Shown here piece after piece: positions 5,823 to 13,988 of a stretch of 19,808 nt of DNA (the stretch's first letter is position 1; every line of letters begins with the position of its first letter). This stretch comes from CAZGLR01 sp964526635. Lineage in GTDB: Bacteria > Zixibacteria > MSB-5A5 > GN15 > JAAZOE01. Under the pieces are notes generated by a model. That model had not been told where the DNA came from. It was given only the letters and a program-made list of their open reading frames with translations, and ran no database searches. Position numbers and translations under genes: made by a program. The stretch lies in assembly GCA_964526635.1 (NCBI GenBank), contig CAZGLR010000063.1, positions 1 through 19,808 of the forward strand, given 5' to 3'.

Positions 5823-7368
5823 CATATACTCCCCATACATCGCGCAGACAATGCGAAATTTCGCCGACCGAGACCTGATTTTCGACCGCTTCCAGTACCG
5901 GACCAACCATATTGTCCGATGATTGCGCAGCCGTTTTGAGCTTCTTGAGTGCGGCATCGACGGCATCGGTATCTCGCGACGCTTTTATCTCTTGTAACCG
6001 TTTGATCTGTTGCAGTTCCAGTTCGGGATCCACTTTGAGGATATCGATATGGTCTTTACCAGCCGTGGCAAATTTATTGATCCCAACCACAATGTCTTCC
6101 TTGTGCTCAATACGCTTCTGCGCTTCATAGGCCGAGCGGGCGATTTCTGTCTGGAAATACTGTGATTCGATACAACTGAGGGTACCGCCGCGATGGTCGA
6201 TTTCCTCAAGCATAGCCATGGCCCGTTTTTCGATCTCGTCGGTCAGGTATTCGACGTAATACGAGCCCGCCAATGGATCAACTGTATCGGTCGCGCCTGA
6301 TTCGTGGGCGATAATTTGCTGGGTCCGCAGGGCAATCGAGGCCGATTTCTCGGTCGGCAGGGCCAGGGCTTCATCGAACGAATTGGTATGCAGCGACTGG
6401 GTGCCGCCCAGTACGGCTGACAAGGCTTGAGTCGTCACTCGGACTATGTTATTCTCCGGCTGCTGCGCGGTCAGGGTTGAACCGGCAGTCTGCGTATGGA
6501 AACGCAGCAGCATCGATTTTTGATCTTTGGCCCCGAAGCGTTCCCTGACAATCTTCGCCCAGAGCCGCCGGGCCGCACGAAACTTGGCGACTTCCTCGAA
6601 GAGATTATTATGCGCATTGAAGAAAAACGACAATCGCGGCGCGAAATCATCAATATCGAGACCGGCCTTCAGAGCTGCCTCGAGATAGGCGATCGCATCG
6701 GCGAACGTAAAGGCAATCTCCTGCACCGCAGTCGAGCCCGCCTCGCGAATGTGATATCCTGATATCGAAATCGTATTAAAGTGCGGCAAGTGATCTTTGG
6801 CATACGCAAAAATATCAGTGATCAGCCGCATTGATTCGCGGGGCGGATAAATATACGTACCGCGGGCGATGAACTCCTTAAGGATATCATTCTGGATAGT
6901 CCCGCGGATATTTTTATACGCCACCCCCTGACGGCGCGCCACGGTTGCATACATCGCCAGCAGAATAACGGCAGTGGCATTGATTGTCATCGAGGTCGAC
7001 ACGTCACCCAGCGGGATGCCATCGAAGACAATCTCCATATCGTCGATTGTGTCGATCGCCACGCCGGTCTTGCCGACCTCACCCATAGCCATCTCATCAT
7101 CGGAATCGAAGCCAATCTGGGTTGGCAAATCAAAGGCCAGTGACAATCCGGTTTGTCCGGCATTGAGCAGGTACTTGAATCGTTTGTTAGTTTCCCTGGC
7201 GCTCCCGAAGCCGGCATACTGGCGCATCGTCCAGAACCGTCCCCGGTACATTTCAGGATACACACCTCGGGTAAAGGGATACTCCCCCGGCGCCGGATGA
7301 TCATAAGATGCCGGCGGCACGGTTACGGGAATATCGATACCCGAACTGGTTTTTTTGGGGTTAGCCAT
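5812..7368 (-). CDS. Methylmalonyl-CoA mutase, large (catalytic) subunit without B12 domain
   Basis: Rearranges (R)-methylmalonyl-CoA to succinyl-CoA with adenosylcobalamin. The 518 residues form the substrate-binding TIM barrel only. Seen: YPEMYRGRFWTMRQY with Tyr51, TIQNDILKEFIAR with Gln159 and Arg169, and SGYH with His206. Tyr51 and Arg169 are 118 residues apart, exactly as Tyr89 and Arg207 of the Propionibacterium enzyme, the pair that defines methylmalonyl-CoA as substrate. The B12-binding domain is absent, so a separate small subunit is needed; the only one in the window is the gene at 13989-14411. The ATG directly abuts the TAG of the biotin carrier gene (TAGATG), suggesting coupled translation. 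The epimerase two genes downstream and PCC upstream make a complete propionyl-CoA to succinyl-CoA route. Confidence 0.93.
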   Translation of the reverse strand: MANPKKTSSGIDIPVTVPPASYDHPAPGEYPFTRGVYPEMYRGRFWTMRQYAGFGSARETNKRFKYLLNAGQTGLSLAFDLPTQIGFDSDDEMAMGEVGKTGVAIDTIDDMEIVFDGIPLGDVSTSMTINATAVILLAMYATVARRQGVAYKNIRGTIQNDILKEFIARGTYIYPPRESMRLITDIFAYAKDHLPHFNTISISGYHIREAGSTAVQEIAFTFADAIAYLEAALKAGLDIDDFAPRLSFFFNAHNNLFEEVAKFRAARRLWAKIVRERFGAKDQKSMLLRFHTQTAGSTLTAQQPENNIVRVTTQALSAVLGGTQSLHTNSFDEALALPTEKSASIALRTQQIIAHESGATDTVDPLAGSYYVEYLTDEIEKRAMAMLEEIDHRGGTLSCIESQYFQTEIARSAYEAQKRIEHKEDIVVGINKFATAGKDHIDILKVDPELELQQIKRLQEIKASRDTDAVDAALKKLKTAAQSSDNMVGPVLEAVENQVSVGEISHCLRDVWGVYDAK

Positions 7369-7872
7369 CTATTCAAGCTCCACCAGCAGTTGTCCCTTTT
7401 CCACAGACTGCCCGCCGGTTACGTGAATTGTTTTGATTTTACCGGCCGCCGGTGATTTGATGTCGTTTTCCATCTTCATCGCTTCCATCACCAAAAGCGG
7501 GTGGTTTTTGGCGATATCATCGCCGGCAACACAGCTCACGGAAACAACAAGCCCCGGCATCGGGGCGGTGATTTTCTTCAGCGCATCAGCATCGGAAATG
7601 CCGGCTTTTTTCTTCATTTTGGCCACTTCGACATCTTCGACGCGGCATTCCCCGGTATAACTTCCTCTGGTGATACGATAGCTGCCGTTGAAACGTACAG
7701 CGCCAATTTCATGCGACTGACCATCGATCAAAAGTGAGTACCGCTGGGAATCGATACGGTGTAGATCGACTTCACGGGCCTGATCGCCGTTGCGGATAAA
7801 AAGCCTGCCCTCTTCCCGATATACCTGAAACTCAAACGCTTTGTCTTCGATCGTGACGAGTACTTTTCGCAC
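7369..7872 (-). CDS. Biotin carboxyl carrier protein subunit of an acyl-CoA (propionyl-CoA) carboxylase
   Basis: Carries the carboxybiotin between biotin carboxylase and carboxyltransferase. The 167-residue product has an N-terminal part (about 1-85) of short beta strands like the BT/linker domain of PCC alpha chains. It ends in a biotinyl domain (about 100-167) with Ala-Pro-Met-Pro-Gly and the biotinylation motif EAMKM, Lys133. I chose GTG at 7872: AAGGTG stands seven bases upstream and only one base separates it from the biotin carboxylase stop (TAA-C-GTG). An ATG at 7896 in frame would add eight residues (MVCERCGN) unlike the family. Together with the preceding gene it corresponds to a PccA alpha chain split in two. 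Confidence 0.9.
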   Translation of the reverse strand: MRKVLVTIEDKAFEFQVYREEGRLFIRNGDQAREVDLHRIDSQRYSLLIDGQSHEIGAVRFNGSYRITRGSYTGECRVEDVEVAKMKKKAGISDADALKKITAPMPGLVVSVSCVAGDDIAKNHPLLVMEAMKMENDIKSPAAGKIKTIHVTGGQSVEKGQLLVELE

Positions 7873-7873
7873 G

Positions 7874-9394
7874 TTACCACACCTTTCGCAAACCATTTAT
7901 CCGACCCGACAACTTCCAGGCATTCCCGCGAGCAACTGTTTCATCACCAGTGGGTATCATACGGATTTCCTGATGGAAGTCAATAATCGCCGCAGCCATT
8001 GCGGTCAGGGCGATTTCATCCTCACTCCGGGCCAGCGCTACGGCCAGATCGGGACAGTGTTCTTCTATGAAATGCGTCGACAGATTCCCCGCGATAAAGG
8101 CCGGGTGATTCATTACCAGTTGCCCGAAGGGGATAGTTGTATCGACTCCCTGCACGATATACTCGGTCAAAGCCCGGTCCATGCGACGGATAGCCTGATG
8201 ACGGTCATACCCCCATGAAACCAGCTTGGCAATCAGGGGATCATAATATACCGGAATACTGTCACCGCCGACAAAACCGGAATCGGTGCGAATACCCGGC
8301 CCCGATGGCTCATGATAGGCCACCAGCCGGCCGGTCGACGGCACAAATCCTCCGGCCGGATCCTCGGCGTAAATTCGGACTTCGATCGAATGACCCCGCT
8401 GCCTGATATCATCCTGTGTTACCGACATCGGTTCTCCGCGGGCAATACGGAATTGTTCCTGCACCAGGTCAACGCCGGTAACCATCTCGGTAACCGGATG
8501 CTCAACCTGCAGTCGGGTATTGACTTCGAGGAAATAGAAGTTCAGGTCCTCATCGACTAAAAATTCGACCGTCCCGGCCCCGATATATCCGGTGGCGCGG
8601 GCGATCGCGGTCGCGGCCTCTCCCATGCGCGCACGCAATTCTGGCGTGACCACCGCCGAGGGCGACTCTTCGATCACTTTCTGATGACGGCGCTGAATAC
8701 TGCATTCGCGCTCACCCAGGTGAATGACATTGCCATGAGTATCGGCCAGAATCTGTATCTCGATATGCCGCGGCCGGGCGATATACTTTTCGATATAGAC
8801 GCGCTTGTCACCAAAGGCCGACGACGCTTCCGAGGCCGCTGTCTTGAGCGCCGCTTCAAGTTCACCGGCCGAATGGACAATGCGCATCCCTTTGCCGCCG
8901 CCACCGGCAGCGGCTTTTATCAGGATGGGAAAGCCGATTTTCTCGGCCTGCTCACGGGCGGCCTCGATTTTATCAACATCCTGCGTGCTGGCCGGGGCCA
9001 GCGGCAGACCGGCTTTTTGGGCCGTCTGACGAGCCTCGAGCTTATCACCCAGCAGGCTGATTGTCCCGGCCTTAGGCCCAATAAAAATGATACCGTTTTC
9101 GCTGCATAACCGGGCAAATGAGGCATTTTCGGATAAAAAACCATAGCCGGGATGAATCGCCTGCGCGCCGCAGGCTCTGGCAATATCGATAATCTTCTGC
9201 TGGACCAGATAGGTCTCGGCCGAGGTAGTGCCCTCGAGAGCATAGGCCTCATCGGCCAGACGGACATGATACGACGGCCGGTCGGGATCGGAGTATACTG
9301 CCACCGAGGTAATTTTGGCTTCTCGACAGGCGCGGATAACCCGCACGGCGATTTCACCGCGATTGGCAATCAGAATTTTATTTATTTTCGGCAT
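7874..9394 (-). CDS. Biotin carboxylase subunit of acetyl-/propionyl-CoA carboxylase
   Basis: ATP-grasp enzyme that carboxylates biotin with bicarbonate and ATP. The 506-residue product starts MPKINKILIANRGEIAVRV, the standard beginning. It contains HPGYGFLSEN (81-90), LGDKLEAR (115-122), the glycine-rich nucleotide loop AAAGGGGKGM (161-170), and the catalytic EVNTRLQVEHPVTE (290-303). The core ends near 450. The remaining 55 residues (ending NAWKLSGRINGLRKVW) match the beginning of the linker seen in fused PCC alpha chains. ATG at 9394 has GGAAG upstream inside the end of the Mrr gene; a TTG at 9400 is the alternative. The gene is separated from its carboxyltransferase partner by the Mrr gene. 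Confidence 0.96.
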   Translation of the reverse strand: MPKINKILIANRGEIAVRVIRACREAKITSVAVYSDPDRPSYHVRLADEAYALEGTTSAETYLVQQKIIDIARACGAQAIHPGYGFLSENASFARLCSENGIIFIGPKAGTISLLGDKLEARQTAQKAGLPLAPASTQDVDKIEAAREQAEKIGFPILIKAAAGGGGKGMRIVHSAGELEAALKTAASEASSAFGDKRVYIEKYIARPRHIEIQILADTHGNVIHLGERECSIQRRHQKVIEESPSAVVTPELRARMGEAATAIARATGYIGAGTVEFLVDEDLNFYFLEVNTRLQVEHPVTEMVTGVDLVQEQFRIARGEPMSVTQDDIRQRGHSIEVRIYAEDPAGGFVPSTGRLVAYHEPSGPGIRTDSGFVGGDSIPVYYDPLIAKLVSWGYDRHQAIRRMDRALTEYIVQGVDTTIPFGQLVMNHPAFIAGNLSTHFIEEHCPDLAVALARSEDEIALTAMAAAIIDFHQEIRMIPTGDETVARGNAWKLSGRINGLRKVW

Positions 9395-9396
9395 AA

Positions 9397-10299
9397 TCAA
9401 TCTTCCACGAAGTAGTCGGTATCGACTCTCTTGATTTCATAAACTGATTCCGGGGACACTCCCACGTTGTGTTCAATCATCAATTGGGCAAGCTTTTCTC
9501 CATCAATCAGCACGACTTTTTTACCAATTGAATTTACATAATCTAACGCTTCCTTGGAATACTTTGAAGTTGTAATAAATATCCCACGATTTGCTCGCAT
9601 TCCCTCAAGACTACCCGCGAATCTTTGGATGTCCGGACGGCCCACAGTATTTTCCCACTTTTTTGCCTGAATGTAAATAACATCCAATCCAAGTTTGTCT
9701 TCTTTGATGATACCATCTACGCCTTCATCATGTGACTTACCCAAGGCCTCACCGGCATCTCGTCTTGATCCGCCATATCCCATTTTAACAAGAAGGTCTA
9801 TAACCAATTGTTCAAAAAACCTGGGCGACGCACTTTTTATATTCTGTAATATTTCCGAGATCAGGGTGTTGTTTAATTCTGTGAAGCTTTTTTCGATCAA
9901 TTCCTCTGGGGTTTCCTCTCGCGTAATTTTTGGCGAAATGGATGAATCCGCCTTTGGTCTTTCTCTGAATTCTCTGAATTCATCAAATTGCATTAAATAA
10001 TCATTATCTACCACTTTGACTGACGAGTTTAGTACCTTCAACCCTCTTTCAGTAATCGCAAAATATCCTCTACGAGGTGAGTCAAGTAATCCAGCTTGCT
10101 TTAAATAGCTTTTCGCCCAGGTAACACGATTCCTAAATTTACGTTGTTTGCCGCTTGGGAGTAACTCGTTTAACTCTGATTGATGCAAATTGAAATGTTC
10201 CGCCAGCTTAGGTACAATTTCATCAATTCTATATTCCTTTCCATCTGAACACGCTTGCAGCAGTGGATACATTATGGATTCATAATCTGGTATCGCCAT
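9397..10299 (-). CDS. mrr: Mrr-type restriction endonuclease (type IV)
   Basis: Mrr-family nuclease; family members cut modified foreign DNA or respond to DNA stress. The 300 residues match E. coli Mrr in length. The N-terminal part (about 1-95) is the Mrr_N winged-helix domain, ending in RRGYFAITERGLKVL. A charged linker (100-140) follows, then the catalytic domain. This has FFEQLVIDLL (Glu163), DEGVDGII (Asp195), and DVIYIQAKKW with Gln211-Ala-Lys213, together the PD-(D/E)xK core in the QxK form. No methyltransferase is nearby, as expected for type IV. AGGAG six bases before the ATG overlaps the TAG of the carboxyltransferase gene, and the stop lies three bases before the biotin carboxylase ATG. 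Its base composition is clearly AT-richer than both neighbours (37% G+C in 9541-9600 against 65% in 8941-9000, counted by hand), a sign of transfer. Confidence 0.92.
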   Translation of the reverse strand: MAIPDYESIMYPLLQACSDGKEYRIDEIVPKLAEHFNLHQSELNELLPSGKQRKFRNRVTWAKSYLKQAGLLDSPRRGYFAITERGLKVLNSSVKVVDNDYLMQFDEFREFRERPKADSSISPKITREETPEELIEKSFTELNNTLISEILQNIKSASPRFFEQLVIDLLVKMGYGGSRRDAGEALGKSHDEGVDGIIKEDKLGLDVIYIQAKKWENTVGRPDIQRFAGSLEGMRANRGIFITTSKYSKEALDYVNSIGKKVVLIDGEKLAQLMIEHNVGVSPESVYEIKRVDTDYFVED

Positions 10300-10308
10300 T
10301 TCTTACTC

Positions 10309-11859
10309 CTACAACGGTATATTGCCGTGCTTCTTCGACGGGTTGCTGTCTTTCTTGTTTTCCAGCATCTTCAGCGCCCGAATCAAACGCGGCCGGGTTG
10401 CCTTCGGCTCGATGACATCATCGATATATCCCCGCTCAGCGGCGATAAACGGGTTGGCGAATTTCTCTGTATACTCGGCGACTTTATCATCCAGCGCTTT
10501 CTGCGGATCCTCGGCGGCGGCGATCTCTTTGCGGAAAATAATCTCCACCGCGCCCTTGGGACCCATCACGGCGATTTCAGCCGTCGGCCAGGCATAATTC
10601 ATGTCACCGCGCACATGCTTGGAGTTCATGACGTCATACGCCCCGCCATACGCTTTCCGGGTGATAACCGTAATTTTCGGCACGGTCGCCTCGCAGTAGG
10701 CGTACAGCAGCATCGCGCCATGCTTGATGATACCGTTGTGCTCCTGATCGGTGCCCGGTAAAAAGCCGGGGACATCCTCGAACGTGATAACAGGAATATT
10801 GAAGGCGTCGCAGAAACGTATAAAACGGGCCGCTTTGGCCGACGAATTGATATCGAGCACCCCGGCCAGAACCGCCGGCTGATTGGCGATAATACCAATC
10901 GAATAGCCACCGAGGCGGGCAAATCCGACGACGATATTCATTGCGAAATCGGGATGCACTTCGAGAAAGCGGCTGTCATCGACAATTCGCGTAATCACAT
11001 CCTTGATATCATAGGGCTTGTTCGGATTCGGCGGGATGATCGTATTCAACGTTTCATCTTCGCGATCGAAGGGATCTTCGGTGGCGACAAACGGCGGATC
11101 TTCCATGTTGTTGAGGGGAACATAACTCATCAGTTCGCGCGTGTAGCGGAAGGCGTCCGGTTCGTTTTCGGCGGCATAGCTGGCCACACCCGATTTGGTG
11201 GCGTGGGTCATAGCACCGCCGAGATCTTCGGAGGAGACATCCTCGTGGGTGACTGTTTTGACCACGTTGGGGCCGGTCACAAACATATGGCTGATGTTTT
11301 TCACCATGATAGTAAAATCGGTAATGGCCGGGCTATATACCGCGCCGCCGGCACAAGGGCCGAGGATAACCGAAATCTGCGGGACGACACCTGATGCCAG
11401 GGTATTGCGCAGGAAGATATCAGCGTAGCCGCCGAGAGAAACGACACCCTCCTGAATGCGCGCCCCGCCGGAATCATTGAGCCCGATTACCGGTGCGCCG
11501 ACTTTCATGGCCATATCCATGATCTTGCAGATTTTTTCGGCATGCGCTTCCGACAGCGAACCACCGAAGACAGTAAAATCCTGCGAGAAGATAAACACCT
11601 TGCGGCCGTCGATTGTCCCGACCCCGGTCACGACACCATCGCCAAGGAATTTCTTTTTATCGAGTCCGAAATCGCGGCTGCGATGCGCCACGAACATATC
11701 GAATTCCTCGAAACTGCCTTTATCCAGAAGTAATTCGATCCGTTCGCGGGCTGTCAGCTTGCCCTTGGCGTGCTGCGCGTCGATTCGATCCTGCCCGCCG
11801 CCGAGCCGTGCCTGCGCCCGCATCGCTTCGACTTCCTGTAACTTTTTCTCAATGGACAT
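10309..11859 (-). CDS. pccB: Acyl-CoA (propionyl-CoA) carboxylase, carboxyltransferase beta subunit
   Basis: Transfers the carboxyl group from biotin to propionyl-CoA, giving (S)-methylmalonyl-CoA. The 516-residue length is normal. Two crotonase-like halves are visible. The first has DSGGARIQEG (129-138) and GPCAGGAVYSPA (167-178), which form the CoA site and first oxyanion hole. The second has EDVPGFLPGTDQEHNGIIKHGA (361-382) and RKAYGGAYDVM (401-411). Asp409 in the last motif appears to correspond to the Asp that favours propionyl-CoA over acetyl-CoA in Streptomyces PccB (Asp422). The ATG at 11859 has a G-rich GGGG eight bases before it. The stop TAG merges with the ribosome-binding site of Mrr. 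Context with epimerase and mutase supports PCC rather than ACC. Confidence 0.95.
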   Translation of the reverse strand: MSIEKKLQEVEAMRAQARLGGGQDRIDAQHAKGKLTARERIELLLDKGSFEEFDMFVAHRSRDFGLDKKKFLGDGVVTGVGTIDGRKVFIFSQDFTVFGGSLSEAHAEKICKIMDMAMKVGAPVIGLNDSGGARIQEGVVSLGGYADIFLRNTLASGVVPQISVILGPCAGGAVYSPAITDFTIMVKNISHMFVTGPNVVKTVTHEDVSSEDLGGAMTHATKSGVASYAAENEPDAFRYTRELMSYVPLNNMEDPPFVATEDPFDREDETLNTIIPPNPNKPYDIKDVITRIVDDSRFLEVHPDFAMNIVVGFARLGGYSIGIIANQPAVLAGVLDINSSAKAARFIRFCDAFNIPVITFEDVPGFLPGTDQEHNGIIKHGAMLLYAYCEATVPKITVITRKAYGGAYDVMNSKHVRGDMNYAWPTAEIAVMGPKGAVEIIFRKEIAAAEDPQKALDDKVAEYTEKFANPFIAAERGYIDDVIEPKATRPRLIRALKMLENKKDSNPSKKHGNIPL

Positions 11860-11889
11860 GTCGCAAACCCCACAAGATGTGATTCTTTA

Positions 11890-12732
11890 TTATTGCACCA
11901 CCGATTCCACTATTGTCCTGACACCGTCTTCCCGCGCCCACCCGATGGGAACGTCGATATCATGATCGAACGCGATCAGTATCTCGCCGGCCAGCGCTCG
12001 CTTTACCAGGGACCGCTTGACTTTCATCGTCTCCAGCGGATAGAGATCAACGGACGCCACATATGGGACTTTGAAATGATGCACCGAGGGAATAATGTCG
12101 GCGTAGTAAACAACTGTCTTTCCACCCGAACTGAATTCCATCCCCATATGACCCGGCGTGTGACCGCCGGTCCGGATAAGTTTCACACCCGGGATATACT
12201 CGCTATCGCCCTCAATCAGTTCCAACTGGCCTGATTCCTCAAGCGCCTTCAGGCGATCAGGGACATACACCGCCGCGGTACGTTCATTGGGATGAGTCGC
12301 ATCGTCCCATTCCATTTTCTGGACAACATATGTCGCCTTGGGAAAACGCGGTACGATTTTGCCGTCGCGCTCGACTACCGCCCCGCCGACATGGTCGGTG
12401 TGAAGATGGCTCAATAATACATGGGTGATTTGGTCAACTGAATACCCGAGATCATTCAGGCCGTTTTCGATATTGGAGTCGCCGTGTGCGGCATAGATTT
12501 TCTTTTCTTTTTCGGAAAGAACTGTTCCCAGCCCGGTGTCGCAGAGTATGATGGCATCGCCGGTGTCAACGACAAAAAGGTTGGCGTGCATCGGGATAAG
12601 ATTGTCGTCATCGCTGTCGACAAGTTCCCCCCAGATTTTTTTGGGGACGACGCCGAACATGGATCCGCCATCGAGTTTGAAAGCGCGCTCAACGAAATGA
12701 GAGATAGTAAACTCACCGAATTGATATGTCAT
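11890..12732 (-). CDS. Metallo-beta-lactamase-fold hydrolase
   Basis: A 280-residue MBL-fold protein of the lactonase/glyoxalase II-like group. Metal site: HLHTDHVGG with His109, His111, Asp113 and His114; GGHTPGH (His191/His195); Asp212 in VVYYADIIPS; and His257 in IAFDHDIDV. The layout is like N-acyl-homoserine lactonases and related broad MBL hydrolases. The real substrate could be a lactone, thioester or other ester, and its place in an acyl-CoA operon allows a thioesterase role, but nothing in the sequence decides. No good ribosome-binding site precedes the ATG at 12732. A terminator-like hairpin ends only nine bases before it, so its expression is either by readthrough or from a start at the ATG itself. 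pccB begins 30 bases after its stop. Confidence 0.88.
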   Translation of the reverse strand: MTYQFGEFTISHFVERAFKLDGGSMFGVVPKKIWGELVDSDDDNLIPMHANLFVVDTGDAIILCDTGLGTVLSEKEKKIYAAHGDSNIENGLNDLGYSVDQITHVLLSHLHTDHVGGAVVERDGKIVPRFPKATYVVQKMEWDDATHPNERTAAVYVPDRLKALEESGQLELIEGDSEYIPGVKLIRTGGHTPGHMGMEFSSGGKTVVYYADIIPSVHHFKVPYVASVDLYPLETMKVKRSLVKRALAGEILIAFDHDIDVPIGWAREDGVRTIVESVVQ

Positions 12733-12740
12733 AACCAGAT

Positions 12741-12775
12741 AATAAAAGGGCGGGACCCGGCCTGCGGACCCCGCC
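12741..12775 (-). terminator. Intrinsic terminator or attenuator between the acyl-CoA dehydrogenase and MBL hydrolase genes
   Basis: Read on the minus strand, GGCGGGGTCCG (12775-12765) pairs with CGGGTCCCGCC (12759-12749): 11 pairs, two of them G-T, with a five-base loop. CTTTTATTAT follows immediately. This is a textbook Rho-independent shape. It lies 17 bases after the dehydrogenase stop and nine before the next ATG. Confidence 0.75.
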
Positions 12776-12792
12776 GTGTGTCAGGTAACTAT

Positions 12793-13953
12793 TTACAGCG
12801 CCCGAAGATAGGTGCCGCCGATAATCAATCGTTGGATTTCGGAGGTCCCCTCGTAGATTTCGATCACGCGCTGATCGCGATACAGTTTTTCGATACTGGA
12901 AAACTCACCGATGTAGCCGTAGCCGGAATGAATCTGCATCGCCCGATCGACACAGAAATTAGCCGCTTCGGAAGCGAATAATTTGGCCTGGGCGGCCTCG
13001 GTCGAGAAGCGCAAACCCTTGTCCTGCAACTGCGCAGCCTTGTACGTCAACATGCGCGCCGCCTCGGTGCGGGTAGCCATGTCGGCAATCATCCACTGAA
13101 TCGCCTGCAGTTTCGAAATCGGCGCGCCAAAGGCGGTGCGGCTGTTGGCGAATTTAATCGCATCTTCCAACGCCCGCTGACAGATACCCAACCCCTGCGC
13201 GGCAACCCCGACACGGGCACCATCGAGGGTCTGCATGGCGTATTTGAAGCCGGAACCCTCGTCGCCGAGCTGATTGGATTTGGGAGCTTCAGTGTTTTCA
13301 AATATAATCCTACCGGTCGTCGCGGCCCGCATGCCCATTTTGTGCATCAGTGTTTCCTGTTTGATACCGCCGGCGTCGGCGTCGACAATCAACGCTGAAA
13401 TCTTCGGCCGCTTAGCGTCTTCCTGCTTCCCGAATTTGCAGAAGAGAACGATGAACGTGGCGACGTCACCATGCATAATAAAATGCTTCCGGCCGTTGAT
13501 AACGAATTTATCGCCGTCTTCTTCAGCCACAGTTTTCTGGTTGGCGGCATCGGAACCAGCGTTTTCTTCAGTGAGGGCAAACGCGGGAATTCCCTCGCCG
13601 GAGGCCGCCTGTGTCACATATTTCTTCTTCTGTTCGTCGTTACCGAAAGTGAACACCGGATAAATCGCCAGTTGCGGTACGGCGGTCAACAGCGACGTCG
13701 GGGCATCCCAGAACGCCAGTTCTTCGATCATCGTGACATATTCCAGCGCGGTGCAGCCACCGCCACCATATTGTTTCGGCATGCTGTAGCCGATAAAGCC
13801 GGCTTTGGCCAGCTTCTTGTAGTAGTCGTGGGGGAATTGTTCGGGACGACGGTCGAGTTCGGCCGCAACGGGAACGATTTCCTTTTCGCCAAATGCATGG
13901 ACTCTATCGCGTACAGCCTGCTGGCTGTCATCAAGATTGAAACGAGTAATCAC
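12793..13953 (-). CDS. Acyl-CoA dehydrogenase (short/branched-chain type)
   Basis: FAD enzyme that oxidises acyl-CoA to the 2,3-enoyl-CoA, passing electrons to an electron-transfer flavoprotein. The 386-residue product has the N-terminal helical domain, the middle strand region with FALTEENAGSDAA and GRKHFIMHGDVA (flavin and substrate contacts), and the C-terminal helices. The latter end in RVIEIYEGTSEIQRLIIG with the candidate catalytic Glu368. The length fits butyryl-/isobutyryl-/short-chain dehydrogenases. The start is GTG at 13953, preceded by AGGGAGG at a good distance; no ATG fits better. Lying 36 bases after the B12 small subunit gene and in the same direction as the isobutyryl-type mutase, it may act on butyryl- or isobutyryl-CoA, but chain-length specificity cannot be read from the sequence. 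Confidence 0.95.
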   Translation of the reverse strand: MITRFNLDDSQQAVRDRVHAFGEKEIVPVAAELDRRPEQFPHDYYKKLAKAGFIGYSMPKQYGGGGCTALEYVTMIEELAFWDAPTSLLTAVPQLAIYPVFTFGNDEQKKKYVTQAASGEGIPAFALTEENAGSDAANQKTVAEEDGDKFVINGRKHFIMHGDVATFIVLFCKFGKQEDAKRPKISALIVDADAGGIKQETLMHKMGMRAATTGRIIFENTEAPKSNQLGDEGSGFKYAMQTLDGARVGVAAQGLGICQRALEDAIKFANSRTAFGAPISKLQAIQWMIADMATRTEAARMLTYKAAQLQDKGLRFSTEAAQAKLFASEAANFCVDRAMQIHSGYGYIGEFSSIEKLYRDQRVIEIYEGTSEIQRLIIGGTYLRAL

Positions 13954-13988
13954 CTGAGGCCTCCCTTTCCTATGAGAAAGCTGTGAGA

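Noticed and set aside
9962..9981. Short tandem repeat of nine bases in the Mrr linker
   Set aside because: Only two copies in a charged linker (EFREFRER); in frame and without sign of function.
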